A stretch of DNA of 64,000 nucleotides from Hydractinia symbiolongicarpus (taxonomy: Eukaryota; Cnidaria; Hydrozoa; Anthoathecata; Hydractiniidae): NCBI RefSeq assembly GCF_029227915.1, contig NC_079883.1:4030001-4094000 (forward strand), read 5' to 3'. Both the position numbers and the translations under genes were made by a program. The first letter of the stretch is position 1. Each line of letters starts with the position of its first letter. The notes under the pieces are model-generated. The model had not been told where the DNA came from. It did no database searches and worked only from the letters and a program-made list of their open reading frames with translations. Positions 1 to 8,340 of this stretch are shown piece after piece.

Positions 1-315
1 ACCGCAGCGACCATTATTAGAAATTCGCTAGGGCTCGGTGGGTCACCCACCCGTGGAAATTACATTCGGAATTCGGGTATGTGTCTATTAAGCTCTGCTT
101 CCTGTGCGGTTACCACCGAATATGTTAAGATATATCGGGAGAAACTTAACAAAGTCAGAGCCTCATATCGCGTTGTACAAAATGCCATCGATGTGTTCGA
201 TAAAACGCTACCAAACAGCCTGTACATCTGTAGAGCCGATTTTGAAAGTTTGTGTGATACATATCACAGAACTCTCGAGGATCTGGATAAACTAGATATA
301 TGTTATTTAGAGTAA
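1..315 (+). CDS. Partial paralogue of the glycine-rich membrane-like Polinton protein
   Basis: The reading frame is open from base 1 to a TAG/TAA region ending at 315, so the 5' end is outside the window; the first ATG inside is at 79. The C-terminal part (about 60 residues from 112 on) matches the same part of the next gene (339-932) in pattern: a K-x-Y-x-x-K-L-x-K-V helix, an A-I-x-V-F-(D/E) motif, then F-x-(S/T)-L-C and a final helix ending at L-D-K. The hydrophobic, glycine-rich segment in front of this in the neighbour is only weakly recognisable here. It is a tandem duplicate, diverged and possibly decayed. Function is unknown; it may be a structural or membrane-associated protein of the element. 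Confidence 0.5.
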   Translation, partial: TAATIIRNSLGLGGSPTRGNYIRNSGMCLLSSASCAVTTEYVKIYREKLNKVRASYRVVQNAIDVFDKTLPNSLYICRADFESLCDTYHRTLEDLDKLDICYLE

Positions 316-338
316 AGTTTTTTTCTTTGTAGTAACCA

Positions 339-932
339 ATGGCAGAGATTTATCCGAAGCTACCCACCGCTCCTGAGTATTCGAGCGAGCGGGACAAGTT
401 TAATACTAATACCGTGAACTCTCAACCTGAGGAGCTTATAAAATTAAAAGGTAAATTCCAGTCAAAGGAGGACAAATACAACAAGAAATTACACAGACTT
501 GTGATTCTAAATGCCGGCGCCACGGCCCTAACCATCACTTCCGGCATAGGTTCGGTGGTAACAGGTGCTACACTCATTGGGATACCCGTTTCTGTCGGAT
601 TGGGTGCCGTAGCACTGTCGGGATCCATTTTCACAGGTTCTATCACAGCCTTGATTAAAAGATATCAGAGCAAACTTGACAAAGTCATGAAATTATATGA
701 TGTTGCAACATCTGCTATCGCTGTGTTTGAAAACTCATTCTCACGGGCGCTGAATAATGATGACATTAGTCACATTGAATTTCAAACCCTGTGTGGTATA
801 TACTACGAAGCTCTGGACAAGATGACGAAAACCGACAGAAAGATGGAGAGCGAAACGCGCAACCAGTTTGAAAAAAGTCTAATGGCCGAGGTTCAAAGCC
901 TCAGAAAGACAGTAAATCAGGAACAAAGTTAG
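339..932 (+). CDS. Glycine-rich, membrane-like Polinton protein
   Basis: This 197-residue protein starts at an ATG 24 bp after the preceding gene. Residues 1-60 are charged. Residues about 62-107 form two hydrophobic, glycine- and serine-rich segments (around GIGSVVTGATLIGIPVSVG and GAVALSGSIFTGSITAL) that look like a membrane hairpin. The C-terminal 90 residues are predicted helical and charged. Proteins with this layout occur in cnidarian Polinton-type elements; I know no proven role, and a virion or membrane-penetration role is only a guess. The C-terminal half is repeated in the partial gene just upstream, which points to tandem duplication. No frame breaks are visible. Confidence 0.65.
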   Translation: MAEIYPKLPTAPEYSSERDKFNTNTVNSQPEELIKLKGKFQSKEDKYNKKLHRLVILNAGATALTITSGIGSVVTGATLIGIPVSVGLGAVALSGSIFTGSITALIKRYQSKLDKVMKLYDVATSAIAVFENSFSRALNNDDISHIEFQTLCGIYYEALDKMTKTDRKMESETRNQFEKSLMAEVQSLRKTVNQEQS

Positions 933-1131
933 TGATGTGTGCATGTACGCCGCTCGCATATTTCGTGTGCTATTTGAAAAATTAATATTTGAAAGTAAGG
1001 CGGTTTGTGACATTATGTGGCGCGATCGTCCCGAGCCATAGCGGCCCTATCTGCCGACCGCCCTGTGCGATCCCCGGCATCATCTTTACCAGATACAGGT
1101 AAAGATACTTTTTATGTATCGTCCTCCTTTT
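933..1131. other. Short gap between convergent Polinton genes
   Basis: This 199-bp gap separates the plus-strand membrane-like gene from the 3' end of the minus-strand integrase. I see no further gene, hairpin or promoter block here. Confidence 0.5.
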
Positions 1132-2115
1132 TCACCAACCTTGCACATAATCAGGAGGTAATTCTGTATCTTCAGGTATTAACATCAATTCCTCTTTTAC
1201 AAAAGCCCGTCTGGGTCCGTCTTGAACATAGTACATTACACGGTTACCAGGTTGCGCTATTACCTCACGCAATCTATATGTGTTTTTCGACCATATTCTA
1301 TCGGTTGCCCGTCTCCGCCCATCATCATGCTCTTCACCAGGTTGTAGTAGATATCTATACAGGCCATCTTTAGGTAATTCTACTTCAGGTGGATAATTCT
1401 CTCGTTTAGCAAGAGGCACCTCTTTCATTATAATAGCATCTTTTGGTTTCATACCAATCATCTGCGTCTTTGTATCGTTTAGCCTATCAATCAGTTTATA
1501 CAGATGCTTAACCCATGTAGATGATACCTTTTCCGAATCATTCAGTTCTTGAGCATCTTGTATTTTGAATAAATTTTCGGCAAGTATCTTGTTCAACGCC
1601 TCAACAAAAGCTGTGTGCGTATGCTTATATTTTGTAGTCGCCCTTTTAATTTCAACCTTATGCTTCTCCAACAATTTTGATACATCTGCCTTGAATTCTG
1701 AAGCGTTATCACATTGGAAAGTTTTCGGATAAGTTAATGGTCCTGCCTTGTAGATGTCTTCAATCATAGCGGCAACCTCTTTGGCTTTCTTAGTCCTTAA
1801 AGGTCGGGCTACTTTGTATCTGGAAGCAGCATCGATTCCCGACAAAATGTACTTATATTTATTACCATACAGTATGTCACCGGGCATGTATAATAAATCG
1901 AATTGATGTAAATCATTAGGGGTGGTAACTTCATAATGTGGTCTTTCAACATGTTTTGGAGCGGGTAAATGTACTTGCCAAAATGCTTGTTTTGATAGAC
2001 ACTTCTTAATCTCCTTTGGCTTGAAACCGAATCCTCTTAAATTCTGAACAGCCTTTTGTCCTTTCCATAAATTTTGAGGTTGATAGTAAGTCTCTTGAAG
2101 TTTAGAGTTTGACAT
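1132..2115 (-). CDS. Polinton-type retroviral-like integrase (DD35E)
   Basis: This 327-residue protein is the integrase that would insert the element's linear DNA into the host genome. The catalytic triad is visible: Asp73 (QFDLLYMP), Asp136 (CDNASEF) and Glu172 (AFVEALNK), giving 35 residues between the second Asp and Glu, the retroviral and Polinton spacing. Trp, Arg and Lys residues continue the RNase H-like core to about residue 230. The C-terminal 90 residues (from RIWSKNTYRL on) look like an SH3/chromodomain-like nucleic-acid-binding tail. The usual N-terminal zinc-binding HHCC set is not evident. The frame is intact from ATG to stop. It lies back to back with the small SAP gene at 2204, with 88 bp between start codons, so that gap should hold a divergent promoter. 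Confidence 0.92.
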   Translation of the reverse strand: MSNSKLQETYYQPQNLWKGQKAVQNLRGFGFKPKEIKKCLSKQAFWQVHLPAPKHVERPHYEVTTPNDLHQFDLLYMPGDILYGNKYKYILSGIDAASRYKVARPLRTKKAKEVAAMIEDIYKAGPLTYPKTFQCDNASEFKADVSKLLEKHKVEIKRATTKYKHTHTAFVEALNKILAENLFKIQDAQELNDSEKVSSTWVKHLYKLIDRLNDTKTQMIGMKPKDAIIMKEVPLAKRENYPPEVELPKDGLYRYLLQPGEEHDDGRRRATDRIWSKNTYRLREVIAQPGNRVMYYVQDGPRRAFVKEELMLIPEDTELPPDYVQGW

Positions 2116-2203
2116 GTTTTATTTATGCACACCTTTATTTATCTCCTTTTTGTTATGATGTGGTACGATAAAAGTGCTTAAAGTTTTTTATATTTATATT
2201 TAT

Positions 2204-2491
2204 ATGTCAGACATGAATACCAAACCAGACATGGATACCACACCAGATTACATATTGATGAAACTGAGAGAGTTGAGAGAGGTTGCTAAATCCCGTGGGG
2301 TTAAGTATATTACGGGGATGAAAAAAGCTAAATTGATTGAGGTGATTGAGAAGAATGATCTGGATCCATCCTACGCCATCGATCTGGATACCAAACGGGA
2401 ATGGTATGGATACTGTTCAAGGTGGAGGTCGAAAAACAGGGAGGCATATCTAAAATCTCAAAAACGTTATAACGACAAGAGATCCAAGTGA
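2204..2491 (+). CDS. Small SAP-like DNA-binding protein
   Basis: I choose the ATG at 2204 because the upstream extension has no ATG and is a T-rich run. The protein has 95 residues. Residues about 16-45 form a SAP-like helix-extended-helix motif (KLRELREVAKSRGV, then LIEVIEKN), a fold that commonly binds AT-rich DNA. The C-terminal part is rich in Arg, Lys, Tyr and Trp and could also bind nucleic acid. The same SAP-like motif opens the next two genes, so the three share a domain that was copied within the element. A GATAAAA sequence about 37 bp upstream weakly resembles the promoter block of those genes. The stop codon is followed within 15 bp by a hairpin. Confidence 0.7.
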   Translation: MSDMNTKPDMDTTPDYILMKLRELREVAKSRGVKYITGMKKAKLIEVIEKNDLDPSYAIDLDTKREWYGYCSRWRSKNREAYLKSQKRYNDKRSK

Positions 2492-2504
2492 TTGGGTATT
2501 TTTT

Positions 2505-2528
2505 TTTGTTACTCAGACGGGTAACAAA
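2505..2528 (+). terminator. Intergenic hairpin, 10-bp stem, copy 1
   Basis: A T-run is followed by TTTGTTACTC, a four-base loop and GGGTAACAAA, forming a 10-bp stem with one G-T pair. It begins 14 bp after the stop of the SAP gene. The same stem recurs at 3339-3362 in the next intergenic gap. Its place right after a stop codon suggests a transcript 3'-end signal, as hairpins are in mimivirus; the role here is inferred. Confidence 0.65.
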
Positions 2529-2667
2529 TGTGATTCACGACCCTCGAGGTGCTGGTGGGTGGGTACCCATGGTGTATCGATATATGTATCACAAAGCGTG
2601 TTTTACTACAATTTTAGCATGGTGGTTGTCCCACAAACTAGGACACTCACGACCCTCCAACACGGTT

Positions 2668-2717
2668 TACGATTTATAAAACCATATTAAAGATTACAAA
2701 ATCGTATATCACAACCA
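2668..2717 (+). promoter_or_regulatory. Shared promoter block in front of the RING gene
   Basis: ACGATTTATAAAACCAT, TTAAAG and GTATATCACAACC occur in the same order and spacing as in the block at 3394-3443. The TATAAA (2675-2680) lies exactly 46 bp before the ATG at 2721, the same distance as in the other copy. This looks like a core promoter of the element. Confidence 0.75.
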
Positions 2718-2720
2718 AGC

Positions 2721-3311
2721 ATGTCTTCAGGAATCGTTCTCGATTTGATATACAGTAGAGAATATATTGATGACTTTGATCTTTTCACGGTCCCTGATTT
2801 AAGAGCCCGAGCGAGGTACCTTGGCATACGTGGATACTCGCGGCTCAGAAGGTCCGAGCTTATCGAATTATTGAGACTTAGACCCAGACCCCCCAGACCA
2901 GTACCAACGCCGGTTAGGATTGATGCGAGTGATGACGAGTACCCGGGATTCTTCCATCCGATGGGCAATGGATCAATAGTACCGGTGCCTAGACCTAGAG
3001 AACCCGATATGACTTTGCCGCTCGTCCTAGGGATGCTGGATCTCGAAGTGACCGAATTTTTGGGACCCGTGATGAGACCAAATGTATCAGCACCATCGCC
3101 GGTTGAGAATGATGTGAGTGATGATGAAGAGGACATTGACGATGATAAATGTATCATTTGTCTTTCTAAACGAAAGAACGCCACCATTGTTCATGGTAGA
3201 ACAGGGCATTTTTGCTGCTGTTTATCGTGTGCATATATATTGGAGGATAGGAAAGATAAATGTCCCATATGTCGAGCACCAATAGATCTTGTCATTAGAC
3301 AATATAATTGA
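2721..3311 (+). CDS. SAP-like plus RING-finger protein, probable E3 ubiquitin ligase
   Basis: This 196-residue protein has a SAP-like motif at about residues 22-52 (DLRARARYLGIRGYSRLR, then LIELL), a proline-rich and then acidic middle (a DVSDDEEDIDDD stretch near residue 137), and a C-terminal RING finger from about residue 145: CIICLSK, then HFCCCLSC, then CPICRAP. That is a C3HC4-type pattern close to the C-terminal RINGs of MDM2/IAP-type ligases. Such proteins bring ubiquitin transfer to bound partners; with a DNA-binding SAP motif it would act on chromatin or on the element's own DNA. Similar small RING proteins are common in large DNA viruses. The frame is intact and the gene has its own promoter block and a hairpin after its stop. 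Confidence 0.8.
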   Translation: MSSGIVLDLIYSREYIDDFDLFTVPDLRARARYLGIRGYSRLRRSELIELLRLRPRPPRPVPTPVRIDASDDEYPGFFHPMGNGSIVPVPRPREPDMTLPLVLGMLDLEVTEFLGPVMRPNVSAPSPVENDVSDDEEDIDDDKCIICLSKRKNATIVHGRTGHFCCCLSCAYILEDRKDKCPICRAPIDLVIRQYN

Positions 3312-3338
3312 TTTGTTGGGGGTCAGATTGTTTTTTTT

Positions 3339-3362
3339 TTTGTTACTCACGCGAGTAACAAA
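3339..3362 (+). terminator. Intergenic hairpin, 10-bp stem, copy 2
   Basis: TTTGTTACTC, loop ACGC, GAGTAACAAA: a perfect 10-bp stem after an 11-base T-run, 28 bp after the RING gene stop. It repeats the hairpin at 2505-2528 with a different loop, so the stem itself is what is kept. Confidence 0.7.
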
Positions 3363-3393
3363 TGTTATGAATCTTTTTTTTTTTTTTTGGTTT

Positions 3394-3443
3394 CACGATT
3401 GTATAAAACCATCTTAAAGGTCTACATATAGTATATCACAACC
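3394..3443 (+). promoter_or_regulatory. Shared promoter block in front of the DNA polymerase gene
   Basis: CACGATTGTATAAAACCAT, CTTAAAGG and GTATATCACAACC repeat the block at 2668-2717. TATAAA is at 3402-3407, again 46 bp before the start codon (3448). Confidence 0.75.
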
Positions 3444-3447
3444 CGAT

Positions 3448-6400
3448 ATGACTTCGAGAAATACCGTTGTTGAATTAAGAGCTCTCGCTAGAGAACGCGG
3501 CCTACGTGGCTACTCAAGGCTCAGAAAGGCCGATCTGATCGAATTATTGACACCCACTACCGTGTCAGCACCGGTTAGACCGGTACCCGTGCCTAAACCC
3601 GTACCAGCGCCGAGACCAATACCGATGCCTAAACCAGTACCAGCGCCTAAACCCGTACCAGCGCCGAGACCAATACCGATGCCTAAACCAGTACCAGCGC
3701 CTAAACCAATACCGATGCCTAAACCAGTACCAGCGCCTAAACCCGTACCAGCGCCGAGACCAATACCGATGCCTAAACCAGTACCAGCGCCTAAACCAAT
3801 ACCGATGCCTAAACCCGTACCAGCGCCGAGACCCTTGAGATCCGGTACTAGCCAACAAGACATGGATTTGATTAAAACCAGAGCTATTGTGAAAAGCAAG
3901 TTGATTGAATGGAGAGACTGGTTGATAAATCATGTACCTAAGGCTATTAAGGATAAAACAACAAAAGCTTTCAAAACCATGAAGGATAAGATCATGGGTT
4001 TGTATGAAAATGACAGTGGAGAGGAAGAGGTGAAGGAGGTGGAAGAGGTGAAGGAGGAGGAAGAGGAAAACCCCTATAACCCCATTGAAGAAGCTTTTGT
4101 AGGTTCATACAAACGCTTCAAGATAAACTCGGATGGTGGGAAGAATGTCAGGATCTTTCTCGAAAAGGTCGAGCACGTCGTAAATAGGTTGATGAGTGAC
4201 GTGCTCGGGCAGAAGAAGTCGCTGAAGACTCAGGCGACCTTGTGGGTGAAGTGGGTAAGGGAGGACACCAGCTCGGCTGATGCCCCGTGTGTACATGTCG
4301 ATAAAGCTTTCAATAGCTATATGGAGATACTGCACGCCCACGATGACATTTCTGATGTTTTCGATCGGATGCGTAATAAGATAATCGAGCAGATTGAGAA
4401 CCCCGCGCTGCCAGCTAGCGGATTCACAATTGATAAAATACTACATATGCATGTTGATTTTCACAAACTAAAATTAACCAGAGGTAGTTCTTACCTACCG
4501 CTGCCAGAGAACTTCAGTGGAAAGCGATCTGTGATTAATCCTAAAAATGAAGATGATGAATGCTTCAAATGGGCTATTATCGCCGCGCTTAACCACAATC
4601 TGATCAAAAGTAATCCTGAGCGTATCTCAATTCTTAAGAAGCATGATAAGTATAACTGGGATGGTCTAACTTTCCCAATGGCGCTAAATAACATAGATTT
4701 GTTTGAGAGAAGGAACCCCGATGTCGCTGTGCATGTTTTGACAAAGGATGAGGGAGAAGGTATCTACATGTGTCGCAAGTCGAAGCATCTGGATCGTAAG
4801 GAGACAGTTGTTTTGTTTTTACTGTGTGATGGGGATAAGAGACATTATATCGCTGTTAAGAACTTGAGCGGTGTCCTGAGCAAGGCCAACTCAAAGCATA
4901 AAAATAAGGAGTATTATTGCTTGAATTGTCTCTCTGGTTTTCCAAGCGAACAGAAAAGGGATGAGCACTTTGAGTATTGCAAGAATAACGATGCCGCTAA
5001 GATTCAACTCCCTGAGGAGGGTAGCACCTTAACCTTCACTGATGGTAAGTTTCAGCTCAAAGCCCCATTCATCATGTATGCCGATTTCGAAGCTTTCACA
5101 AAAGAGTTGCCTGAAGAAGAGACAAAATGCGGATCATCCACCGAGAAAGTTGGTAAACATGTTCCCACAGGATTCTGTTGTTATAGCAAATATGCTCATG
5201 GTGAAGTTTCGGACCCTCTGAAGCTTTACCGCGGTGAGGACTGTGTTCCGCGCTTTGTAGATCATGTGGTTTCCGAGGCTGAAAGGTTATATAACATGTT
5301 TCCTCAGAAAGAAATGGATCCACTGACGGATGAGGAGCGTGACAGTTTCAAGAGAGCCGGGGTGTGCCACATTTGCATGGAAGAATTTGATGACAAGGAT
5401 GACATCAAGGTTAGAGATCACTGCCATTTCACCGGTAAGTTTCGTGGGGCTGCCCACCGTGAGTGTAATCTCCGATATAAGGTACCCAATTATATCCCTG
5501 TCGTCTTCCATAACCTGAGTGGATATGACGCACATCTATTCATCAAAGAGCTTGCTAAACAGCATGGAGAGAAAGGTATAAGCGTCATTGCCGAAAATAA
5601 GGAGAAGTATATCGGTTTCTCGATAAATGTTAAGGTTGGTGAATACATTGACAAAAATGGGAAGACCAAAGACAAAAAGATACAGCTGAGATTCATAGAC
5701 TCAGATTTATGGCAAGCTCTCTAAACAATCTTAGTGCTAATCTCGCAGGTGTTAATAACATGATATGTAATGATAAAGAGTGTGGCTCGAGCTGCTCGTT
5801 TGAATATATTGACGAAAACCATATTGCTCATGGAAAATGTGGTAAATGCGATGTCGGTTGCAGGAGGAAGCTTGATAAGCAGAGTTTGCTTGAAAAGTTC
5901 CGTAATATGCACACAGGAAACGATGAGCGGTTCAGGTTGCTGTTGAGAAAAGGTGTTTATCCATACGAATACATAGACTCATTTGACAAGTTTGATAAGA
6001 CTAAACTTCCACCAAAAGATGCTTTCTACAGCCGGCTGAATATGAGTGGTATCAGCGATGTTGACTATGCTCACGCTCAAAAAGTATGGAAAGCCTTTGA
6101 CATGAAGAATCTCGGTGAATATCACGATCTTTATCTAAACACTGATGTTTTGCTGTTGAGCAATGTTTTCGAAGCTTTTAGGGAAACATGCTTGAGAAAC
6201 TACGATCTAGACCCGGCTCACTTTTACACTGTTCCGGGATTAGCCTGGAGGGCGTGTTTGAAAAAGACCAAGGTTAGTCTAGATTTATTGTCATATATGG
6301 AGATGGTCCTGTTCATTGAGAGGGGTATTAGGGGTGGATTGTGTCAGGCTGTCCACCGCTACGCCAAGGCCAACAATAAGTATATGGGGGACAAGTATAA

Positions 6401-7651
6401 CACATCGGAGAAGGAGATGGATAGCTATCTCCAGTACCTCGATTCAAATAATTTGTACGGCTGGGCCATGATTCAGAAGCTGCCGACTGGAGGGTTTGAG
6501 TGGGTTGACACCGGTAAACTTTCGCACTTCACACCTGAACTGATTTCGCAATTGGCTGTGGAAAACGGTGAAGAGGGGTACATCCTTGAGGTCGATGTGA
6601 GCTATCCACAGGAGCTTCACGATTCCCATAACGATCTTCCTTTCATGCCTGAGAGGAAGGTTATCAATGGGGTCGAGAAGCTGACACCGTGTCTTTCAGA
6701 CAAGAAGAACTATGTGATTCATATCCATGCGCTTGCTCAAGCTTTGAATCACGGTCTTGTTCTGGATAAGGTTCATAGGGTCTTGAGATTTGATCAGAGT
6801 GCATGGTTGAAACCTTACATCGACTTCAATACACGGCTGCGCACGGAGTCGAAGAATGACTTCGAAAAGATTTCTTCAAGTTAATGAACAACAGTGTGTT
6901 TGGGAAGACAATGGAGAATCAACGTAAGCAAAAGGATATACGTTTGGCCACCAACCAAAAGAATTACGAGAAGATGGTGATGAAGCCCAACTTCAAGGGT
7001 AGCACGTGGTTCTCGGAAACACTGATGGGCATAGAGATGTCCAAGATCAAGATCAAACTGAATAAGCCAATCTACCTAGGACTGGCAATTCTCGACTTGT
7101 CCAAGATAGTTATGTATGAGTTCCACTATGATTACATGAGACCGAAATATGGTAATGATGTAAAGCTTTGCTACATGGATACAGATCATATCAAAACCGA
7201 CGACTTTTACAAAGATATCGCCGACGATGTAGCTTTGAGATTTGACACATCGGGGTACGATAAGAAAGATGGTAGACCTCTACCATTAGGTTTTAATAAA
7301 AAGATCATTGGGCTGATGAAGGACGAGTTAGGTGGCAAGGTAATGACGGAGTTTGTCGCCCTAAGAGCGAAGACCTACGCTTACAAACAGCTATGTGGTA
7401 GTGAGGATAAGAGGTGTAAGGGGGTCAAAAAATGTGTGGTGAGGGAGACCATAGGTTTCGATGATTATAAGAGATGCCTGTTGGAGGGTGAAAATGTTTA
7501 CAGAACCCAAATGACCTTTCGATCCATTAAGCATGATATTAACACCATAAAAACAAATAAACTCGCACTCAATGCAGATGATGACAAAAGAATAATCGTC
7601 GATGGCATTATTACACTAGCTAGAGGCCATTATAGACACATATCACTATAA
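3448..7651 (+). pseudogene. Protein-primed family B DNA polymerase, broken by two frameshifts
   Basis: Three overlapping frames (3448-5724, 5709-6884, 6884-7651) together cover a Polinton-type polymerase of about 1,400 residues. In order: a SAP-like motif (residues 7-32), a proline-rich repeat, an acidic stretch, a CxxC...HxxxxC finger (4915-4980), exonuclease motif I (YADFEAF, Asp near residue 546), an HNH-like CxxC...H region (5365-5480), exonuclease motif II (HNLSGYDAH), motif III (YLNTDVLLL), palm motif A (DSNNLYGWAM), motif B (MNNSVFGKT) and motif C (YMDTD). Single-base losses near 5703 and near 6865 (in an A-run) cause the two shifts. After DTD in motif C the usual next residues are missing and a His follows, as if about four codons were lost in frame. 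The SAP start is shared with the two preceding genes. Confidence 0.9.
3577..3835 (+). repeat. 18-bp coding minisatellite in the polymerase gene
   Basis: About 14 units of 18 bp encode P-(K/R)-P-(V/I)-P-(A/M) between the SAP-like motif and the polymerase body. Two unit types alternate (PKPVPA and PRPIPM). It would form a stiff, proline-rich linker. The regular 18-bp step keeps the frame whatever the copy number. Confidence 0.9.
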
Positions 7652-8340
7652 TTTATAGGACACGACAGGTGAGGGTGGGGAGGGACCCATGGGACGGGGA
7701 GGGGGCCCGGGGGACACGGCGGGGGAGGGGGTTTTGGACGGATATTATAGAGCATGCCCGCTTATTTAACGTAAAGTGGTAAAGTGCTCATGGATTTATT
7801 GACTCCTCTATCGTTGATTTAACGTGGATGGTCTATAATTTGACGTGGAATGGTAAAGTGCTAAGGGGTGGTATGGACCTTTTTACGTTGATTTAACGGG
7901 TATGCACGCTTATTTGACATGATTGCACTAACATCCGCCTTTTCCTATCTCTCTTCAAATTTGTTAAAAATGCCACTATCTGCTTAAAACTTAATTACTT
8001 TTGTTCCAGAACGAACTTTTGCATTCTTTTGAAGTTTCTGAAAGGTAAAACATATTTTCCGGTTTTTACGCGAATCGCATAAAAAATTGCCACAAGTTGC
8101 CCGAAAATCCGTTTTTTTCGATTTTTGGGTAAAATCCGACAAAATTGGGGTAGTTTCGAGTAATAGCCAATATCAAAGCCTCTGAATGGTATGGGACCTA
8201 AAAATTTGGCATGCAGGTGTCTAATAGAAGTTTCATAGCCATATAACATAGCAATAAGAAGTTATTAAAAAAACAGTCAGAGGGGGCGAAATCCGTCCCC
8301 CCCGGACCGAATAGGATTAATACCCGTCTAGGTATTTGCT
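7652..8340. other. Non-coding right flank of the Polinton
   Basis: A G-rich stretch (7665-7735) is followed by short sub-repeats: TTATTTAACGT, GGTAAAGTGCT and TTTGACGTGGAATGG recur between 7765 and 7925. From 7980 to about 8310 the sequence changes to an unrelated tract ending in a C-run (near 8300). I see no supported gene; the open frame on the minus strand at 7995-8249 has no recognisable domain. Confidence 0.4.

Larger units (their letters stand above)
1..7930. mobile_element. Partial Polinton/Maverick-type (adintovirus-like) element
   Basis: A retrovirus-like DD35E integrase (minus strand) and a protein-primed family B DNA polymerase (plus strand) together define Polinton/Maverick-type elements, large self-synthesising DNA elements related to adintoviruses. 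Five smaller plus-strand and minus-strand genes lie with them. No capsid, ATPase or protease gene is visible, so those either lie left of base 1 or are absent. The right end is not defined: after the polymerase stop there is a G-rich stretch and then short TTATTTAACG / GGTAAAGTGCT sub-repeats up to about 7930, which may be terminal sequence. The polymerase is broken, so this copy is probably not autonomous now. I did not find terminal inverted repeats because the left end is outside the window. Confidence 0.85.

Noticed and set aside
1017-1373. Plus-strand frame of 118 residues overlapping the integrase
   Set aside because: Antisense shadow of the intact integrase gene, with no domain of its own.
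7995-8249. Minus-strand frame of 84 residues right of the Polinton
   Set aside because: No recognisable domain and no start context; it may belong to a repeat, but I cannot support a gene.
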